A DNA stretch of 64,000 nucleotides. It comes from Craterostigma plantagineum. Lineage: Eukaryota > Streptophyta > Magnoliopsida > Lamiales > Linderniaceae. The stretch is taken from positions 14,943,501 to 15,007,500 of the forward strand of contig JAPQWV010000017.1 of assembly GCA_027422505.1 (NCBI GenBank), written 5' to 3'. Below are positions 10,560 through 22,900 of this stretch, piece by piece (position 1 is the first letter of the stretch; each line of letters starts with the position of its first letter). The translations under genes and the position numbers were made by a program. The notes beneath the pieces were generated by a model, which saw nothing but the letters and a program-made list of their open reading frames with translations, ran no database searches and was not told the DNA's origin.

Positions 10560-11788
10560 CTGCGTATCCCTTCTTGTCTTTCAGCTCCACCTTCTTCAGG
10601 ACTTCCAAGCTAACTTGATGATATCCCTGGTAGGCATCCATCATGCTGAGGACTTCGCACGGAGGTGGAGTCCACCAGCTGATCTATTCGGGGCAGCGGG
10701 TAATGTTCTTTAGGACAAGCTTTGTTAAGGTTCCCGAAGTCAATGCACATCCTCCACTGCCCATTTCCATTTTTTACGAGGACTGTGTTAGCTAGCCACG
10801 TAGGGAACTGGATCTCTTGTATGTGGCCTACCTGGAGCAACTTGTCTACCTCCTCTCTCAGGTTCTCTCAGCTCCGCACGATCGGAGCTTCATTTTAATT
10901 GGCCGACTTCCTGGTAGAACATTCAACTAGTGTGTGGTGATGTCTGGATGAATTTCGGTCATATCTTTTGGAGAAAATGTGAATAAGTCCGCATTTTTCT
11001 GGAGACATCATACGAGCTCCTTCGTGGCTTCCTTTTGCTGCTGCCCTAACTTCACTTTCGTCGCATTGTTAGGAGCTTTGTTGTTCCCTTGAGATTTGCG
11101 AGCTTGTCCCACTATTTGTTGATAGGCCGGTGGTGAAAATGGCGTTGTAAGAAAAGGCAATACACATCCCCACGGTGTTGGTTTCCTCCCCTCTTCGAGT
11201 GGGCTTTTTCTTTAAATCCTCAGGCGATATGATTTTTTCTATTGGTTGCACTCCAGGAGCTTCAAATCCACATAACGCTATTGAAACATTACTTATTTTG
11301 GCTTCAAGATCCATCATCTGGTACAAGTCGAACTTTGGAAATATCACATGCGTATGTTCCATCGATCCCGTGGAGTTTTTGGATCTCTCATCTCATAAGT
11401 TTAATATTTCCGGGCTCTTGTTGGGATCACCTTCATTTGGTCTTCCTACAATGATGAGGATAAAGGCACTGGGGAGAACGAACACGACCTTACCTGGCGG
11501 AAGTGGGGGTTGTCAGCCTTTATTTGGCACAGATCTCCCTACTTCTTTCAACGGCGAACTTGGAGTTATGTTTTAATAATGCGGCCAACGAGCTCCCCAC
11601 ATGTTCCGCGTGGTAAGTCTCTTCATTTCCCCTTTCAAGTGATAATCAATCGTTATGATGAGATCTTTGGAGATTCGGACCTTTGACTGCTCGAGTACAC
11701 GGTCTCGGGCTCTGTTGGAAATTGGAATTATTCTTGTCTGGAGCTCCTATGATGTGAACCTTAAATGGAGCTGTCCCTTAGAGGAGGC
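10560..11788 (-). pseudogene. Tat gypsy gag-end, protease region and RT fragment
   Basis: From right to left, the minus strand reads a proline-rich gag end (QPPLPPGK near 11500), a glycine/serine block NEGDPNKSPE, and the protease flank ALCGFEAPGVQPIEKI with FSYNAI. The pol linker (FSPKDMTEIHPDI) follows, then RT: PTWLANTVLVKNGNGQW, FGNLNKACPK and PLPRIDQLVDST (10610-10840). The family reads DxxDLNKACPKD and PLPxIDQLVDST. The protease active-site triad is not visible, RT stops before its YxDD block, and several frames are used. Confidence 0.85.
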
Positions 11789-11810
11789 GGGGGGGGGGGG
11801 GGGGGGGGGG
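11789..11810. repeat. Homopolymer run of 22 G
   Basis: An unbroken G22 run lies at the edge of the pol fragment. Such long G runs are rare in plant DNA; length may be unreliable because polymerases and sequencers slip here. Confidence 0.9.
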
Positions 11811-12059
11811 CACAGATCCCCCTAGCTCCCTCTCAACTACCTTCAGACCTCGGTCTGGGCCATGTTCAACGAACTTCAGTAGGATGGGCCCTTCGATTTC
11901 ATCCTTTGAATGATAGTAACTATTAGTACAATGCATGTATTTAATATGGTATCGATAATATAAATAAGAATGAGATTTAGAAGGCCCTGGAATTCCGGCT
12001 AAGAGCATTTTCATCACGGAATGTCTCCCGGCTAGTCAGGATCTTCATGTGCCCACATG

Positions 12060-12720
12060 GAACGGGGCTTTTATCTCTTGAGGATCTTCAGGCGTTGGCG
12101 CGGAGCTGACTTCTAAGTCCCTCGGACCTTCGCGTGCCAGCGCGGAGCTTGGCCTGTATCTCTCGCGGATCTTCGAATGTCAGTGGGGAGCTGCCTTCTA
12201 GGTCCTACGAACCTTCGCATGTCAGTGCGGAGCTTTTCTTGTATCTCCCGCGGATCTTTGGACGCCAGAGTGGACCTGGCCTTCTTTGCCTTTATTCCAG
12301 CATGGAGCTGGGTTTCAGCCAGTTAGGAGGTCCCTTATAACGGACTTCGCATGCTAGCGAGGAACTTGGCGTGGAGATCTCAAACACATAGATCGTATCT
12401 TCATTTCCAGCACGGAGTTGGTCTTCATAACTCCCAGTGGTTTTCCACAAAGGAGTTGAGCTTTAAGGATCAACGTGGAGCTTGGCTCTTAGATCCCGAA
12501 TATAGGAGCTCGGGTCTTCATGGAGCTGGGCTTTTTAAGCCTTCTGCCAGCGCGGAGCTGGACTTTATAGGTCCCGAATGCGGAGCTAGACTTTATAGGC
12601 CCCGAATGCCCGGAGCTGGGAGGTCCCGAATGCGGAGCTTCGGGTCTTCGTGCCAGTGCGGAGTTGGGAGGTCCCGGATGCGGAGATTTGGGTCTTCATC
12701 CTTTGCTCCTCTTGGTCAAG
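12060..12720. repeat. Tandem repeats with GCCAGCGCGGAGCTGG-type units
   Basis: Units of about 50-70 bp alternate a CTTCG(C/T)GTGCCAGCGCGGAGCT-like block with CTCGCGGATCTTCG or AGGTCCC(GAATG) blocks. The same motif family in the same orientation occurs at 10040-10290, on the other side of the pol fragment. Long ORFs here merely reflect absence of stops. Confidence 0.8.
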
Positions 12721-12914
12721 GTGGTGCACGTGGCATGTCTCAGGAGCTTCAGTTGCGCTTCGGTAGCTCCTGCGGGTTCAAGGTCCAAACTCTTCGGCAG
12801 AGGGTCTTCTTCCTTCAGTTTTTGCATCTTTCATCTGGTCCCAGCAGAAATAAGGAGAAGAAAAAAGAAATAAAAAATGATAAGCACAACTTCACACAAT
12901 ATAGGAAATTTATA

Positions 12915-13789
12915 TGTGTGGGGAAATTTATATAGCCGGAGAAGCAATTATCGCCAAGTTTAAGACGTGCGTAAGGTGCTTGTTTGTAAGAGAAACCGAA
13001 AGCGACGTATTCAGGGCGTTAGAACATGTTTGGGACGTGCTTGGGACGTTGGGACGTGTTTGGGACCTGCTGGAGACGTGTTTGGGACGTTGGGACTTGT
13101 TGGGGACCTTTGGGGACGTATTTGGGACGTTGGGACTTATTGGGAACCTTTGGGGACGTATTTGGGACGTAAACGAAATAACACAAGGATTACATGGTTC
13201 GAATTCTTGCGAATCCTACGTCCACGGGCGCTCTAAAACCTCCTTTCACTGTACTTTGAAGATTTACACACTCAAGCAACTCTTTCCTTACTTTTCTCTC
13301 AAGAACACATAAGAAAATAGCTAAGGGGACGTCTTCCGCACGACGCTTTCTCGGGACGACAGGACCTGCTTTAGCATAATAGGTCCCAAAACACTTCCCC
13401 AATATGGTGTTAGTTCCCCAAAGCCTGTCGGAGGTCCCTAAGACCCTTATTTCATGTTGTTATCTGCCTAAAGTCTATTGGAGGTCCCTGGAGTCAGTCG
13501 AAGGTCCCTAAAAGCCTTATTTCATGTTTTTTACTTCCCTATTTTCCCAAAACTCTGATTTCTGCCAAGTCTTTCTAATTATCACCTTAATCAACATTAT
13601 TCCTTTAATTTAGTTATTTAGCCTGCCTAATTTCCGTGCCACATCAACCACTCCTCTACTCTAATTTGTCTTTTGGAACAAAAAATAAATTAGAGTAAAA
13701 ATTGTAAGGCAGGCTATAAGTAAAATAAAGGATCGTAGACCATACCTCCCTTACCGAAAAGACCTTTATTATGTCTTTAGGAAGGTGCA
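12915..13789 (-). repeat. 5' LTR of the Tat element (right), internally deleted
   Basis: It matches the left LTR from TGTGTGGGGAAAT to the inner GGTGCA end, but lacks about 360 bp, including the TATA box, and lacks the hAT MITE. The junction is at about 13341. Confidence 0.75.
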
Positions 13790-13929
13790 TTTCCCTGCCA
13801 GGAGCCACTCCTTGTCTAGCACCGGCGATCACTCCCCGCCCTCGTCGGCCCCGGACCTCACAATACTCGATAATTGTTTACAAGTAAGTACCTTCTTTTC
13901 TTTCATATTTTTTTGTTAATTGCTCAGGT

Positions 13930-14171
13930 AATTATTTTGCTCATTACCTCGCTAAAAATTTGGTTACGACGGAGAAGGTTATTTTTCTGCCTCTACTCAA
14001 GGTCCTAAGGTACAAAATTTGCTAAAAACCCGAGTGCTCCTATTGCACTTAGATACGGTACTTCTGGACGAAGTATCTTTGATTACTCTCGTGTCGAAAT
14101 GGATCTTTGTTCATATCAAGTGCTCATAGGTCAACTGGTGCAAGAATATACCATCTTCAAAATGCTCAACG
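13930..14171 (-). pseudogene. Old copia element, part 4: end of reverse transcriptase
   Basis: The minus strand reads EHFEDGIFLHQ, then NKDPFR, then after a frame change EVPYLSAIGALGFLANF and a weak SVVTKFLARY. These are consecutive C-terminal RT motifs of Ty1/copia. The YVDD block upstream is not present on either side of the LINE that interrupts it, so about 130 codons were lost at the junction. It breaks off near 13930. Confidence 0.85.
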
Positions 14172-14252
14172 TTTTTTTTGGTAGAATGAAATTTCCATTT
14201 ACCACCTCCTCACAAGGAATAATGTTACATCAATTCTCCACAAGCACACTAC

Positions 14253-17200
14253 TTAAATTGGAAAATTGCACACTCGGTTAAAAACTACTGTATTAGTAGC
14301 CGTCCTAGTAACACATACAGATTTAATTCGCCACTTTATTTCTCTCCCTAGCATCTGATAAATCTGGTCCACTGATCTTACTTCCTTGCCAGGCACCCTT
14401 CTGTTCAGCTCGCTCCATAATTGGTAGACCAGAGCTGTGAAAACTACAACCTTAATCTTGCACTGCACATTCCTTGAAGCTCCCATCCTTTCCAACCAGG
14501 AACAGAGGCTCTCAAATGTTATAATGCTCTCAGCACAGTTTAACCAGTTCCTGACTTTCGTGATTAGCAGTTGGCTAAAACTACACTCGAGAAATAGGTG
14601 CTCCATTGTTTCACCACAGTTATCACACAGTTTTCACCTCAAGTCCTGAACATGTATACCCTAATGATCCAGTCTGTCCATAGTGAGCAACAGTTTGTGC
14701 ATCAGCGGCCATAGCATAAATGAATGTTTAGGGATACTGTATCTGTTCCATATAGCTTTATAGTAAAGGAAAGCGGAAGCTAGGTCCTTCAACCATTCAT
14801 GACCCGAGTTTCCAGAATACTTGCCATCAGCAGCCAATTTCTATCTCCTACCTTCATAGCCGTCCCTAAATTTCTCTTTTAATCTGTTCAGCTTCTTCCA
14901 ATACCACCAGGAATCCGGGGCTGGCAGATAATCCCAGAAGCAAGCTCCTTTTATGTATACAGTGTTAATCCATTTGATCCATAATGAGTCCCTATCAAGT
15001 GTGATGTCCCAGGTTTGTTTCCCTGTCACAGCTTTATTCCATGTCTCTCAGTCTCTCAAGTTTAGCCCACCATACTTCTTAGGTCGGCACACTTGGTTCT
15101 AGCTAAGGAGGGGAATGCATTTACCATGATCCTTCTTTCCCCAAAGGAAATCTCTGCAAACTCTATCCACCTCTTTTGATACAGCTGTTGGCATCATAAA
15201 AATGGTCCCTCAGAATCCTTGAGTGGCCAGCGGTATCGATTTAATCAAGCATATACTCCCTGAATAAGAGAGATTTCTGGTAGCCCAACACTTTACTCTA
15301 GCAGTTATCTTTTCGATCAACACTTGGCAATCATTTCTGGTCCATTTAGTAGGAGATATGGGAACCCCCAAATACCTCATTGGATACTGTCCAATCTTAA
15401 AGCCAGTGATCTTTACAATCTCCTCCATGTCCTTGTTAGAAGACCAGCTATGAACAGACTAGAGTTCTGGGGATTAGCTTCCAGGCCAGAGGAAAATCGG
15501 AATTGGGTTAGCACTTCCTTGATCACCTTTACTGCTTCAGTCCTTCCTTTGCAAAAGATCATCAAGTCATCTGCAAAGCACAAGTTCATCAACTTCACTA
15601 GTTTGCACATAGGGTGAAATCTGAACCGGGAATCCTTTGTGACTAGCTGCAGTTGCCTTGTTAGATACTCCATCATGATAACAAACACTAGAGAAGATAG
15701 AGGGTCTCCCTGCCGCAGCCCTCTGCCACTCTTTATGTATCCCTCTTGTGAACCATTTATGGATATAGTGTATGATACAATGGTAATACACTCCGTAATC
15801 CACTCTGTGAACTTTCCGGGGAATTTGAGTATGCACATCCAGGTCGTGAGAAACTCCCAATCCACAGTATCATATGCCTTTTTGATGTCTACCTTCATAA
15901 GGGTCCTAGAAGAGGCATTTCATCTATTATACATCTGAATCAAATCTTGGCATAACAGAATATTATGCACTATAGACCTCCCCTCGACGAAAGCACTCTG
16001 GTTTGCATGGACCAGTTTAGGCAGCAGAGGCTTCAGTCTGCTACAGAGTAGTTTGGAGATGCATTTATAGTGCGTGTTGCAGCAGGAGATTGGCCTGAAA
16101 TACTGAGTTGTAAGTGGATTTGTTACCTTAGGAATAAGGCATGCCATTCAGCCTAGGTAACACCTTCCCAGTTCTGAAAAACTCCAAAATGGCATCAGTG
16201 ACTTGCTCCCCAACCACATTCCATGCATGCTTAAAGAAGCCACTACCATATCCATCAGGGCCTGGGGAAACATCCACACGGATGCTCTTCAAGGCTTCAG
16301 AAACTTCCTTGCTGTCAAATGGCCTAATAAGTCCTAACTGATCTTCCAAAGATAATGTGTACCCTTCATCTGCCACCTTAGGGTCTGGTTGTACCTTTAC
16401 AGAGTTATCTTTGGCCAACATGTTTTGATAATAGTCAGCACAGTGTTTATGCACCTCCTTGTTGTCAGGTAGAGTAACACCTGCTGTTGTCTGAACAGAT
16501 ATATCTGTTCGTGTAGTTTCTCCTCTTGATCACTGCATGAAAATAAGCTGTTTTTTGGTCTCCATGTGCCAACTATATAGTCTTAGTTTCCTGCCTCAAA
16601 AACTTGTCCTTTGCCTTGCTCAAAAATCAAAACTCCCTTCTGATATTTTCTTCCTTATCCAACAGTTCATTGTTCATGGGATCATATTGCAGTGCTGTTT
16701 GGCATTTATCCAGTTGCTGCCTGGTAACCTCTGTTTTGTTTGTGATATCTGCAAATAGGGAGCTATTTAGAGCTTTGAGTGGGCCTCTAAGGTGAGCCAG
16801 ATTGCAGCGAACACCCCTCATATTATGTCCCCTATCAAGGTCCCAATGACCCTTCACTGTACTCAAGAATGATGGAGCAAGACTCCACATATTGAAGTAC
16901 TTGAAAGGCCTTTGTTGCTTTAGACTGTGTTTATTACTTTTCAGCGGGATTGGTGTGTGATCTGAGATCCCCTCATTAAAAAGTTCAGCTCGATATTTAA
17001 AAAATTTGGTGATCCAATCCTCATTGGCCAAGGCCCAGTCTATTTTTGACCAAATCCTCCTCTCATGGCATTGCTTATTGCTCCACGTAAATTGACAGCC
17101 ACTTGATTTGACGACTTCAAGCTGGCACTGGAGAGTACATTGATTGAAGCCCTAGAAGTCATTAGCTGTGATGGTAGCCCCCCCAATCCTATCTTCGAAG

Positions 17201-17640
17201 CCTCAAATGTTATTAAAATATCCCCATGTCATCCAAGGCCCTCTTATCCCGCTTCCAATCTACTTTATGGATTTCCAAAGTCTCTCTCTCGCAGCTTGCT
17301 CATTATGCCCATAGACTACTACTGTAAGATAGGTAATACATTCCCCTCCCTTAAGGACTTTGAAATGCATCAGCTGTGCAGACTTGTTCAGTAGTTCCAA
17401 CTCAAGATCTCCCCTCCAGATCACTACAATCCTACCATTTGAGTGCTCACTCAGATTATGACAGAAATCCCAACCACAGAAGGTTTTATTCATCACTTCT
17501 CCCACATCTCCCTCTTTCAGCTTAGTTCCAAGAAGGTATAGTAGATTTATTCCATATTTACAGCAGAAGAGACCAACCTCTCTCTACTTTAAAGGGCCAT
17601 TAAGGCTCCTTACATTCCAGGCCGCCCACCTATCCCATGG
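14253..17640 (-). pseudogene. LINE ORF2: endonuclease and reverse transcriptase
   Basis: ORF2 begins with WAAWNVRSLNGP near 17610-17640, the APE-type endonuclease start. SKIDWALAN and GISDHTP follow near 16960-17060. RT motifs are VSPGPDGYGSGFFK (16250), RPISCCN (16090), DIKKAYDTVDWEFL (15870-15895), GLRQGDPLSSLVFVIMME (15690) and CFADDLMIF (15560-15590), which retains the FADD catalytic motif. LGVPIS (15370) and a C-terminal HLFLECSFS zf-RVT-type region (14590) follow. The plant LINE order is complete, but at least six frame breaks and many stops rule out activity. Confidence 0.92.
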
Positions 17641-17689
17641 CCAAGACCATGGACCCTTTACTTGGAAGGGTTAGCGTTCTTTTCCATTT

Positions 17690-18840
17690 GTTTCCTAGTT
17701 TCTTCTTCTTGCTGGACCAAATCAGCCCATGACTTCCTTATATCCCTGTTTTTTTGAGTTTTCTGGTTCCCCAGCTCCTTCAGTAGAGTCCTCTGGTACA
17801 AAACCCTATGTGACAGGAACAGCTAGCACATGCCCTGTTTTGCTCTTCTGGACAGGATGCCACTCTCGTTTCTCCTCATTTCTGCAGACAGAATCCTCAT
17901 GCCCATACCCCTTACACGTATTGCAAAGAACTGGCCTCCACTCATACGTGACCTTCTGTTCCAACAGCTGCCCCTTTTCATTCAGAAACTGGATTGATTC
18001 CTTAAGGGATTTAATGAGATTGACTTCCACCAACACCCTAGCATAATGGGTCCTCTCTTTTTTCCTCGTAATGTCATCAGTCATGATTGGCTTCTAGTCC
18101 AGCTAGCTAACTTACTAAGTGTCTTGGATCCCCAATATTTCAACTCAAGTTGAGGTAGTTGTACCCAAATTGGGACACTATCCACCCCTACCTTGGTCAG
18201 TTGCGTATCCTCAGTCCACGGGGCTAGGACAACCGGTTTCTTATCAAAGTGAATTGTCTGTTTGCAAAATTCTATCCCAAGCTTCCACACTGGTAAACCT
18301 CGCCAGGAAAAGTCCTTGCGGCACCTGCCATACATTGATCATTCCAAGTTTGCCCCATTTTCTATTCAGAAAACCAGCCATAACTCCATAAGGAGGGTTC
18401 GCCCCAAGCACATTGCACATAATCGCTGATTTCCAATGATCAACAGCTTCCTGAATTTCATCTAGTTCTATTACTCCTATTTTCTGTCCGGAGTCAGTAT
18501 TCGGAGCAACATATTCCAGATGGTTATCCTGGGTTTTCAGTAGTTTCGCATTGAAATTGATCCATGGACCTGATTCAATGGATTGCGCTGGTTTCCGATC
18601 CACCAATCCTGCCAACTTAGGCCATTCCTTTTCCAATTCGCCGTCGGAACCCTTGTTGATGGAAACTTGGCTGTCGACAGAGGTGTTCCCCTATGGAACA
18701 TTAACTTGCGATTCCACAGTGAGACTACCCTGATTGTGAGAGCTAACACTCCTGCGATTCACGTTGTCGTTCAATTGCTCCGTGGTAGGGGCGATGGCAT
18801 CACCACCGTGACCGACGTCGTCCTCTGTTTCGTCGGGTTT
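17690..18840 (-). pseudogene. LINE ORF1: DUF4283 domain and CCHC zinc knuckle
   Basis: The minus strand reads EKEWPKLAGLVDRKP, then a DUF4283-type region (WKSAIMCNVLGANPP, GKLGMINVW, FLARFTSVEAWDRIL at 18244-18500). PVVLAPWTED and VPIWVQLPQLELKYW follow (18130-18240), then HYARVLVEV and the knuckle CNTCKGYGHEDSVC (17900-17940). ORF1 proteins of plant LINEs bind element RNA. Two or more frameshifts split it. Zinc-knuckle proteins of this kind are often mis-annotated as host genes; the adjacent ORF2 shows it is the LINE. Confidence 0.9.
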
Positions 18841-18884
18841 CCCTTTTTCGCTTTAGCAGCCACGTATGATTTTTATTTCGTTTC

Positions 18885-19500
18885 AAAGGCGGTGGCAACA
18901 CCCATCAGACGTATTTTTAGTTTGTCAATTGAAGTGAGACTTATTATATATAAAAAACTAGTTGAATTCATTACAAGGAAATACATCTTATCATAATCAA
19001 CACCAGGATTTTTTAGAAAGACCTTCTGCAACAAGACGTTATGTCACAAAATTTGATTTTCTCATCGTTTCCTCACGAAACCCCACTTATACCTTACCGG
19101 TTTCACATTTCTGTTGTGGGCGTAACTGGTCCAAAAATTTTACATTGTGTCAGTGAATTCAGTTTATATTGAACTGCATCTTTCTATTTTGGCCAATCAT
19201 CTCTAAACTCATATTATATATCTAGGTTTATGATACTCATAATCATTTACAATTGTTTTTGCCTCTACATATACAAATATCATCCACGTTTATTTTATTT
19301 CGGCTCCACAATTATCTAATCATGACATAATTATTGAGATCTCATAATTATCAGTATTTTCGAGTACTTGTGTTTATTTTGGAAACTTTTCACTAGTCAT
19401 GTCCGTACAATTTCAGGAGGTAAATTTTCTAGAGACCGTCTTGATTAATTGTTCGTTTTCTTTTACGAGGAAATTTATCTTTCGAATCGATTTGCCTTCC
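18885..19500 (-). pseudogene. Old copia element, part 3: integrase/RT linker and RT N-terminus
   Basis: The minus strand starts with GRQIDSKDKFPRKRKR directly at the edge of the younger copia LTR. It continues through EISINYV, the RT start (GQNRKMQFNIN), FGPV-like and VGFREETMRKSN blocks, RLVAEGLSKK and finally LMGVATAF. The order is that of copia RT. Stops are frequent. It joins in frame with the segment on the far side of the younger copia insertion (AGLKRG at 35218-35240). Confidence 0.88.
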
Positions 19501-19848
19501 TGTTAGGTCCCCGATTATCCACTCTATTGATCCTAGGCAGAAATTCTAAGTAGTCGACGTGAATTATGAAATTCAAACCTTCGGTCGAAAAACTCGTTGA
19601 TGAACAGTGAGAGAGAATTCGTGTAGTGTGAGAAAGTGAAAAGTGGTTATCTCTCTAGATTTAATTCTCAAGCCTTTCGAATCAAATTCTAAACTTTCTC
19701 TATTGATCTCAATGTTTACAAGTATTTATACCAAACAAACTTGGTATAAATAACAATCTAGTCCTAAACAATGGACAAATACAAGAAACGCCCTAAATAA
19801 CGAAGAAAACTAACAAAATCAAAGCACAATTACAACGTATATTCTACA
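19501..19848 (-). repeat. 3' LTR of the SIRE-like element
   Basis: It runs from TGTTAGGTCCCC to ATTCTACA on the plus strand and matches the right LTR closely. It is 32 bp longer because of extra sequence around 19770-19820. A minus-strand TATAAATA is at 19723-19730. Confidence 0.95.
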
Positions 19849-19860
19849 TTCTCCCCCTTT
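19849..19860 (-). other. Polypurine tract of the SIRE-like element
   Basis: AAAGGGGGAGAA on the minus strand immediately precedes TGTAGAAT, the start of the 3' LTR. Sequence and position are those of a plus-strand primer. Confidence 0.9.
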
Positions 19861-19966
19861 GTGCTTGATTGCCCTTTCACACTGTCTGTCCTCGTCGGGC
19901 GTATAACGACCTGCGCAAGCCCAGCACATGCTCGTAGTTTCTTATTGTGTCCCTCAGCTCTAGTCG

Positions 19967-22900
19967 CTACTCGATGGCTTCAAGTTGTTCTGTAAGAAAC
20001 GGTAGTTCTCTTACAAATTTGTGGTGAGGCAGCATGGTGTCTTCATTGATCTCTGGCAACCTTCTCTTGATGTTCCTCCTGATTGTCTTAAGCGCCACAT
20101 AACAGGATTTGTTGACCTCAGTCTTCAGCATCAACCTATTCTTTTTGACAATTGGATTGTGGTAGGTGAGTGCTAAGATTGAGCTCACATGTATGTGGTT
20201 GTTGGAAAGCCCTTCGACCTCAGGTCCTTTCATATACGGAGCTGTGATGTTGACCTTCTTCATGTTGCTCTCCAGAGCCATCTGAAGGTCATGTACGGCA
20301 AAGAACTTGACTTGGCACACCATGAATCGATAGAGTCCCTCGAGCCCTTACTTCTTGATAAAGCCTTGAGGATCCTTGTATTTCTCTACATATAGTTGGT
20401 AGAAATGGTAGATCTCCTCGGTAGGAAGGTATGGTAGATCGCTCTCGCTTAGCTTTTCTCGAGTTCTGTCTAACCGCTCTATGATGTAGATTGGAAGTGG
20501 AAGACTGCCTTTCGTATAGTAGACACCTATCAGCTGACAGATTGCAGGTAGATTCTTCAAGTGACTTATCAGCTGATTCTTAGGAATACACAGTCTCCAA
20601 TCGGGTCCAAGTTTGGTTAGCATGTAGAGATAGGTCATCCTTTTCTGCTGCTCCCAATGAGTAATACCTCTGAGCTTGAACTCGTCCAAATTCTTAATTT
20701 TGTTCAGTGACCTCCATATTTTCTGATGAACTTCTTCAATGAATGGGATTTCTATCCTTATGTTCTCCCATGGCGTGTCGGCTCGGACGGTGCCTGGAGT
20801 TAGTCTCCGAGGAGTGTCCGCTCGTTGAGCAATCAGCTCTGGAAGCCTTGGGAGATCCACATCGTAATCAACACCTTTCTGAAGTTCATCGTCTTCTATA
20901 AAGACAAGATCAACCGAAGCTTGTTGTAGAAATTGTCGAACATCCTTAAGCCTTCTTCGAGCTATGTCGTCAGGCAAACTGTGGGTCATCCATTGGTATT
21001 CGAAGATGTATCTGTCGAGGACTTCATGTGGGTCGACTCCACTTGCTTCTTTTTTTGGAAGCAAGGGGCTTGAGAAAATCATAGATGGTGGTGTGGGCGG
21101 AGGTGTTCTTATGGTTGGTGGTTCGTTTGGGCTAAGGGTTTGGGTGCGGTTCGTGGTGGTTTTGGTTTGTGAGCGGGTTGTGGGGAAGTGTCGCCGGTCT
21201 AGCACTTGTCTTACCCGAGCCCGAACCTGAGCCTTGGCCGCTCGTGCAGAATATCCTCGGCCTCTTCTCCACCTCATGATGATCCTGGTCATCAGGGTCG
21301 TCATGTCTTCGTTTGGAGCAGAAGTCTTGGCCTCGGCAAGAGTGTGTAGGCGGCTGAGGGTGATCTACCAGATGCCTGAAGAGGTCTTTTTCCTGCGGGT
21401 CTGGTTGGCCATTCCAAACAGACGGGCCACTAGAATGGTGTGGAAGTCGCTGATGGGTATGGCGTATGTGTTGATGAGTAAGGGTGATTGGATGGGTGTG
21501 TCGGTGTGTATAGGTTGAGTGGGTGTGAGGTTGAGTTGTGACAAAGAGGCCTTGGAGATGGGTGCTTTCTCGGTATCACGGCAGGACATCTCGATAGCAG
21601 TGTGTACTCTCTCTATTAATTTATCTTCAAAAGATTTAAGAGCTTCAAAAAGAGCGACCTTGAGTCGATCATCGGTCACAAATGGCGAGAACACCTTCGA
21701 AGTAGAGCTTGATTGGTCTTCCACTGTCACGACATCAGCGAAGGTCACTGACGCGCAGCCTGGGTGAGGACTTGAAGGACTATGATGACTGATGTCGCCT
21801 GTTAGCAACCCACGAGTGAACACCATCTCACCGGGCTGGCTCGTCGTTGCTTGAGGTTCCGACGTTGCGAGACTTCCATCCAATCCTTGAGATAATTCCA
21901 AATGAATCGCCTCTATGGATGTCGTTGCAGGCTCAGATTGAATCTACGAGTTAGACCAGAATCTCCGGGTCAATAGTGGATGGAAGCTGAGTCTCGACCA
22001 CTATTGATGCGATGAGGATTGACATCGTGTGTGATGTGGTTGGGACAGCATTATCGACGGGCTCACTGGATTGGAGTCGAAGTCGTGGAACCCGTCTGAC
22101 CAAATGAACCTCCTCGTCTGAATTCGTGGCTTCGGACGAGGTAGCCGTGTGAGGTCTCAGTCCACGTTCAACATCCTCATGGGCTTGTGCTGTCACCTGA
22201 GGCTCATCAGGTGTGATAGATATGATCAGGGCCTCAGTTTCAGGTGTTGTAGCCTGTTGAAGTGGGCTTTGCCTTATTTCTGCTTCGAGCTGTGCTTCCT
22301 GTTGCAGAACCTCCTCAATAGGTTCTTGAAGCACGCTGACATGCATGAGCTGTTCTGCTTCGAGCTGTGCTTCTTGTAGCATAACCTCCTCAATAGGCTC
22401 TTGAAGCACGCTGACATGCACGAGCTGTTCGGTATCAAGGTCTTGAACGACTTCTTCAATCATAGCGTGGTCGAGACCTAGGGTTGTATCTTCCACTTCG
22501 TGCTCATGAGCCACTTCGTCAATCAGCGTGGCCTCAGGGCTAGGATGATGTTGCGGAGGACTCACATTGAAGTCTGTAGGGGGCCTTTTGATTATCTCTT
22601 CGGTGAGATGATTCTCCCGACAGTAGAGTCGATATACGTCTCATGTGGGATCGGCGAGACGGAGTAGGTCAAAGGATATCGGCATGGAAGGCCGATCGAA
22701 CTCTGTCAGCTTGGGGTGGTGAAAGAACTTGAGCTTGGGCATCTAGTAGTTTCCACTAGGAGGCAGGCGAGGAATGTCCTGATGAACCTCCATGAGATTG
22801 GCGATTAGAATGGAGAATCACCGAGCATAAGTCACATTCATCAACTTCTTGTTCTCCTTTTGTCTGATCTGTTCTGCAAGATCGTTCCAGACCAGCTGAG

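Larger units (their letters stand above)
6942..13789 (-). mobile_element. Decayed Tat-type Ty3/gypsy LTR retrotransposon
   Basis: Two homologous LTRs (6942-8578 and 12915-13789) flank an internal region whose minus strand encodes gag-end, protease-region and RT sequence of Tat type. Orientation is set by the minus-strand pol, by a minus-strand TATA box in the left LTR, and by a purine tract next to the left (3') LTR. Integrase and RNase H were not found. The internal region is dominated by tandem repeats (9570-10300, 12060-12720). No 5-bp duplication was identified and no PBS is recognisable beside the right LTR, so the element is old or rearranged. Confidence 0.75.
14172..18884 (-). mobile_element. 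L1-type LINE, near full length but degenerate
   Basis: The minus strand carries ORF1 (DUF4283 plus CCHC) and ORF2 (endonuclease, RT, zinc-binding region) in order, followed by a short 3' UTR and A8 (T8 at 14172-14179 on the plus strand). It sits within the old copia pol gene: copia RT sequence is read on both sides. The 5' end is placed near 18884, where copia homology stops. No target-site duplication was recognised. Confidence 0.85.

Noticed and set aside
12351..12935. 194-codon plus-strand ORF
   Set aside because: It lies wholly in the tandem-repeat part of the Tat element and shows only repeat-derived residues.
17690..18840. Host zinc-knuckle (DUF4283) protein gene
   Set aside because: Order, spacing and strand relative to endonuclease and RT show it is LINE ORF1.
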